A stretch of 8,565 nt of DNA from Pseudomonadota bacterium (GTDB lineage: Bacteria > Pseudomonadota > Alphaproteobacteria > Rhizobiales > Xanthobacteraceae), in the NCBI GenBank assembly GCA_023387695.1, contig JAEWHT010000391.1, forward strand, positions 1-8,565, written 5' to 3'. Both the position numbers and the translations under genes were made by a program. Positions 6,451 through 8,565 of this stretch are shown here, piece after piece. The notes under the pieces were generated by a model. The model did not search any database and was not told the origin of the DNA. It was given only the letters and a program-made list of their open reading frames with translations. Each line of letters starts with the position of its first letter. Position 1 is the first letter of the stretch.

Positions 6451-6497
6451 CCCGTTCTCCTGAGGGGCTCGCTACGCTCGCACCTCAGCGTGACGGG
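6451..6497. repeat. Imperfect palindromic repeat, first of three
   Basis: CCCGTTCTCCTGAGGGG (6451-6467) and CACCTCAGCGTGACGGG (6481-6497) pair at 12 of 17 positions. They flank GCTCGCTACGCTCG, which itself can fold (GCTCGCTACGCTCGC resembles the 'GCGCAGCGCGC' loops of dispersed rhizobial repeats). It begins 34 bp after the synthase stop and could act as an mRNA 3' stem. Confidence 0.55.
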
Positions 6498-6523
6498 TAT
6501 AGATGTGTGCACGCCGCTTCTCC

Positions 6524-6605
6524 CCGTCATTGCGAGCGCAGCGAAGCAATCCAGAATCCATCCGCGGAAACAGCCTGGATTGCTTCGCTGCGCTCGCAAT
6601 GACGG
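6524..6605. repeat. Perfect 31-bp inverted repeat (GTCATTGCGAGCGCAGCGAAGC family)
   Basis: The left arm 6524-6554 (CCGTCATTGCGAGCGCAGCG and on to CAATCCAG) is exactly the reverse complement of the right arm 6575-6605, with a 20-nt loop (AATCCATCCGCGGAAACAGC). The motif is one I recognise as abundant in Bradyrhizobium intergenic DNA. It carries no coding capacity and could move in trans like REP-type elements. In RNA it would form a very stable stem. Confidence 0.9.
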
Positions 6606-6632
6606 AGTATGGCGCGCAACCTCGCATCTCTC

Positions 6633-6764
6633 GTGTCCCGGACGCGCTGCAGCGTGAAGCGCTGCTGCGCTGAGCCGGGACCCACGCGACACCGAGCGAT
6701 CAACAATATGGGCCCCGGCTCTGCAGCGCACCGCCGAAGAAGCGCTGCGCTGCGTCCGGGGCAC
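6633..6764. repeat. Long imperfect inverted repeat, third of three
   Basis: The outer arms GTGTCCCGGACGCGCTGCAG.. (6633-6654) and ..CGCTGCGTCCGGGGCAC (6743-6764) are near-complementary. Inside them GAGCCGGGACCC (6672-6683) pairs with GGGCCCCGGCTC (6710-6721) at 11 of 12 positions. The order of blocks matches another recurring Bradyrhizobium intergenic repeat, by recognition only. It stops 9 bp before the operator-like palindrome, so the regulator's promoter lies just beyond the repeat. Confidence 0.7.
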
Positions 6765-6773
6765 GGCAGCAGT

Positions 6774-6800
6774 CAGTAACTTGCATTTCGCAAGTTACTG
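6774..6800. promoter_or_regulatory. Perfect 27-bp palindrome, probable HxlR operator
   Basis: CAGTAACTTGC (6774-6784), a 5-nt spacer ATTTC, and GCAAGTTACTG (6790-6800) form a perfect 11-bp inverted repeat 16 bp upstream of the regulator ATG. HxlR-family regulators are winged-helix dimers that commonly bind such dyads near their own promoters. A possible -35 TTGCAT (6781-6786) lies inside it, with a poor -10 TACCTT (6804-6809) after a 17-nt spacer. Binding would therefore block RNA polymerase. The dyad symmetry is direct observation; the assignment to the adjacent regulator is inference. Confidence 0.75.
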
Positions 6801-6816
6801 CCCTACCTTCCTTGTC

Positions 6817-7332
6817 ATGCAGCCCAAATCTCCCTCCATCCAGGAATGCCCGGTCGGCCGCGCCGTAGAAACCGTCGGCGAATGGTGGAGCATTCTGATC
6901 CTGCGCGACGCGCTGCAGGGCTCGACGCGGTTCGACGAGTTCGCGCGCAACCTCGGTATCGCGCCGAACATCTTGTCGCGGCGCCTCGCGCATCTCACCA
7001 AGACCGGCATGTTCGTCCGCCGCCGCTATCAAGAGCGACCGCCGCGTTACGAATATGTGCTGACCGACAAGGCGCGGGATTTCTTCCCTGTGATCGCGAC
7101 GCTGCTCGCCTGGGGCAACAAGCATCTCGCGCCGAAGGGCGAATCCATCCTGCTGGCGAACCGGGACGATCGGCGTCCGCTCGATCCCGTCGTGGTCGAC
7201 GCCACCGACATGCAGCCGATCACGCTTGCCAATGCTGTCGTGATCGCGGGCCCCGGTGCGAGCCGCCTGATGCGGCGGCGGCTGACCTCGCTCAAAGCCA
7301 TGAACCCGGCCGTTGCGCCGGCGGGAGACTGA
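6817..7332 (+). CDS. HxlR-family winged-helix transcriptional regulator
   Basis: The 171-residue product has the HxlR signature: ECPVGRAVETVGEWWSILILRDAL (in pieces, residues 10-33), with a single conserved N-terminal Cys11. The DNA-reading region is FARNLGIAPNILSRRLAHLTKTGM (about 42-65), and the wing is RRRYQERPPRYEYVLTDKARDFFPVIATL (about 68-96, in pieces). Family members sense thiol-reactive compounds or aldehydes through that cysteine (YodB and HypR are known cases). The family core ends near residue 105; about 65 extra C-terminal residues (SILLANRDDRRPLDPVVVDA...) form an extension. ATG at 6817 is preferred, though it has no ribosome binding site. A TTG at 6781 would put the start inside the palindrome and also lacks one. 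A leaderless mRNA starting at or next to this ATG would fit the candidate -10 box. The gene ends one base before the FabF-type gene, implying coexpression and probably autoregulation. Confidence 0.92.
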   Translation: MQPKSPSIQECPVGRAVETVGEWWSILILRDALQGSTRFDEFARNLGIAPNILSRRLAHLTKTGMFVRRRYQERPPRYEYVLTDKARDFFPVIATLLAWGNKHLAPKGESILLANRDDRRPLDPVVVDATDMQPITLANAVVIAGPGASRLMRRRLTSLKAMNPAVAPAGD

Positions 7333-7333
7333 C

Positions 7334-8565
7334 ATGCGTCGTATCGTCGTAACGGGAATGGGCGCGGTGTCGCCGCTCGGCTGTGGTGTCGAATTGTCAT
7401 GGCGCCGGCTGCTCGCGGGGCAAAGTGGCTTGCGGCCGCTCCCCCAATGGTCGCAGGCGCTGCCCGCGCGCATTGCCGGTCTTGTGCCCGACAAGGCCGA
7501 CGATGCCGATGGCGGCTTCGATCCGTCGGAGGCCGCCGCACCCAAAGATCAGCGCAAGATGGACCGCTTCATCCTGTTTGCACTGCTCGCAACGGCTGAA
7601 GCCGTCACGCAGGCCAAATGGACGCCGCAGGATGCTGCATCGCTGGAGCGAACCGCCACGATCATCGGCTCCGGCGTCGGCGGCTTCCCGGCGATGGCGG
7701 AAGCCGTGCGTATCACCGAGCAACGAGGCCCGCGTCGGCTGTCGCCGTTCACGATCCCCTCGTTCCTCGCCAATCTCGCGGCCGGCCACGTCTCGATCAA
7801 ATACGGCTACAAGGGCGCGCTGGGCACGCCAGTGACTGCGTGTGCCGCCGGTGTCCAAGCGATCGGCGATGCCGCACGCCTGATCCGATCAGGCGAAGCC
7901 GATGTCGCGATCTGCGGTGGCGCGGAAGCCTGCATCGACATCGTCAGCCTCGGCGGCTTTGCGGCAGCCCGCGCACTATCAAGCGGCTTCAACGACAAGC
8001 CCACGCGCGCCTCGCGTCCGTTCGATCGCGATCGCGACGGCTTTGTCATGGGCGAAGGTGCCGGCATTCTCGTGATCGAGGAGCTGGAGCACGCGCTCGC
8101 GCGCGGCGCGACACCAATCGCCGAGATCGTTGGCTACGGCACGACGGCGGATGCCTATCACATGACGTCGGGACCGCCGGACGGCGACGGTGCCCGCCGC
8201 GCCATGGAGATCGCATTGCGGCAGGCAAACCTCGCGCCCGCAGATCTGCAGCACCTCAATGCGCATGCGACCTCGACGCCCGCCGGTGACGAAAGCGAGC
8301 TTGGCGCGATCGGCGCACTATTCGGCCGCAACAAGTCCATCGCGATCAGCGCAACCAAGTCGGCCACCGGCCATCTGCTCGGCGCTGCCGGGGGGCTGGA
8401 GGCGATCTTCACCGTGCTCGCGCTGCGCGACCAGATCGCACCGCCGACGCTCAATTTCGAAAGCCCGGATCCGGGCGCTGATGGCATCGACATTGTCGCT
8501 GGGATTGCGCGTCCGATGCCGATGCAGCACGCGATCTCCAACGGCTTCGGCTTTGGCGGCGTCAA
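7334..8565 (+). CDS. fabF: Beta-ketoacyl-ACP synthase II (FabF/KAS II type), partial at the right edge
   Basis: Condensing enzyme that extends acyl-ACP with malonyl-ACP by decarboxylative Claisen condensation. The ATG at 7334 follows the HxlR stop by one base and has GGGAGA (7323-7328) 5 nt upstream, so translation is coupled. The 410 codons in the window cover nearly the whole enzyme; perhaps 10-20 residues are missing. The thiolase-fold catalytic triad is intact: Cys170 in GTPVTACAAGVQAIGDA, His311 in LNAHATSTPAGD and His347 in SATKSATGHLLGAAGG, with Lys342. The RPFDRDRDGFVMGEGAG block and the terminal SNGFGFGGVN are also present. An unusual stretch at residues about 53-75 (PDKADDADGGFDPSEAAAPKDQRKMD) is the usual region of variation. 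It looks like an extra FabF copy rather than the housekeeping one, because no acp, fabG or fabD is adjacent and its neighbour is a stress-type regulator; substrate range unknown. Confidence 0.92.
   Translation, partial: MRRIVVTGMGAVSPLGCGVELSWRRLLAGQSGLRPLPQWSQALPARIAGLVPDKADDADGGFDPSEAAAPKDQRKMDRFILFALLATAEAVTQAKWTPQDAASLERTATIIGSGVGGFPAMAEAVRITEQRGPRRLSPFTIPSFLANLAAGHVSIKYGYKGALGTPVTACAAGVQAIGDAARLIRSGEADVAICGGAEACIDIVSLGGFAAARALSSGFNDKPTRASRPFDRDRDGFVMGEGAGILVIEELEHALARGATPIAEIVGYGTTADAYHMTSGPPDGDGARRAMEIALRQANLAPADLQHLNAHATSTPAGDESELGAIGALFGRNKSIAISATKSATGHLLGAAGGLEAIFTVLALRDQIAPPTLNFESPDPGADGIDIVAGIARPMPMQHAISNGFGFGGV

Larger units (their letters stand above)
6418..6816. other. 399-bp non-coding spacer filled with palindromic repeats
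   Basis: No convincing gene is present between the polyprenyl synthase stop and the HxlR start. Open frames here on either strand have no ribosome binding site and read through repeat arms. The spacer holds three separate inverted-repeat elements (6451-6497, 6524-6605, 6633-6764) and then the operator-like palindrome at 6774-6800. No T-run-type intrinsic terminator was seen, so the repeats are the only candidates for 3' end formation of the synthase mRNA. Confidence 0.8.

Noticed and set aside
6524..6605. Perfect inverted repeat considered as insertion-sequence ends, an attachment site or a CRISPR repeat
   Set aside because: There is no transposase between or beside the arms, only a 20-nt loop and no regularly spaced copies; it fits the dispersed palindromic repeats of this bacterial group.
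6700..7545. 281-aa minus-strand open frame opposite the HxlR regulator
   Set aside because: The HxlR signature is unmistakable on the plus strand; the opposite frame has no recognisable domain and starts in the FabF gene.
1..8565. tRNA, rRNA, riboswitch, toxin-antitoxin or defence genes
   Set aside because: None were recognised on either strand by reading; no cloverleaf ends or known signatures were seen.

Overview
The window reads as chromosomal DNA of an alphaproteobacterium of the Bradyrhizobium / Nitrobacteraceae group. The proteins (GlyQ, GlyS, a long-chain polyprenyl diphosphate synthase, an S49 peptidase) resemble remembered Bradyrhizobium sequences. Coding DNA is mostly about 60-65% GC, and the intergenic spaces carry the palindromic repeats typical of that group, such as the 'GTCATTGCGAGCGCAGCGAAGC' type. 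The taxonomic call is by recognition; no search was run.

Layout. Positions 1-2638 (minus strand) hold the bacterial-type tetrameric glycyl-tRNA synthetase pair: glyQ (alpha, complete) and glyS (beta, running off the left edge), joined by a one-base stop/start overlap. The distal third of glyS in the window (about 1-605) changes to lower GC and different codon use, the strongest sign here of recombination or transfer. Positions 2739-2858 hold a palindromic repeat. A 63-aa membrane-anchored hypothetical protein (2870-3061) and an S49 peptidase lacking a signal peptide (3167-4075) follow on the minus strand. A 32-aa membrane microprotein with a strong ribosome binding site sits on the plus strand at 4188-4286. 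A DUF2007-type small protein and a TrmN6-like methyltransferase (4291-5278, minus, overlapping) are divergent from the polyprenyl diphosphate synthase gene (5410-6417, plus).

Positions 6418-6816 carry no gene. They hold three palindromic repeat elements in a row, ending next to a perfect 27-bp operator-like palindrome. Immediately downstream is an HxlR-type regulator (6817-7332), followed one base later by a FabF-type ketoacyl-ACP synthase that runs off the right edge.

How the parts relate. Positions 1-6417 are mainly housekeeping: translation, tRNA modification, ubiquinone side chain, and protease quality control. The right end looks like an accessory two-gene unit in which a cysteine-containing HxlR regulator probably controls itself and a fatty-acid or polyketide condensing enzyme through the palindrome. 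I see no phage, CRISPR, toxin-antitoxin or insertion-sequence genes, and no tRNA or rRNA. The items most worth following are the mosaic glyS, the operator/HxlR/FabF unit and the microprotein.
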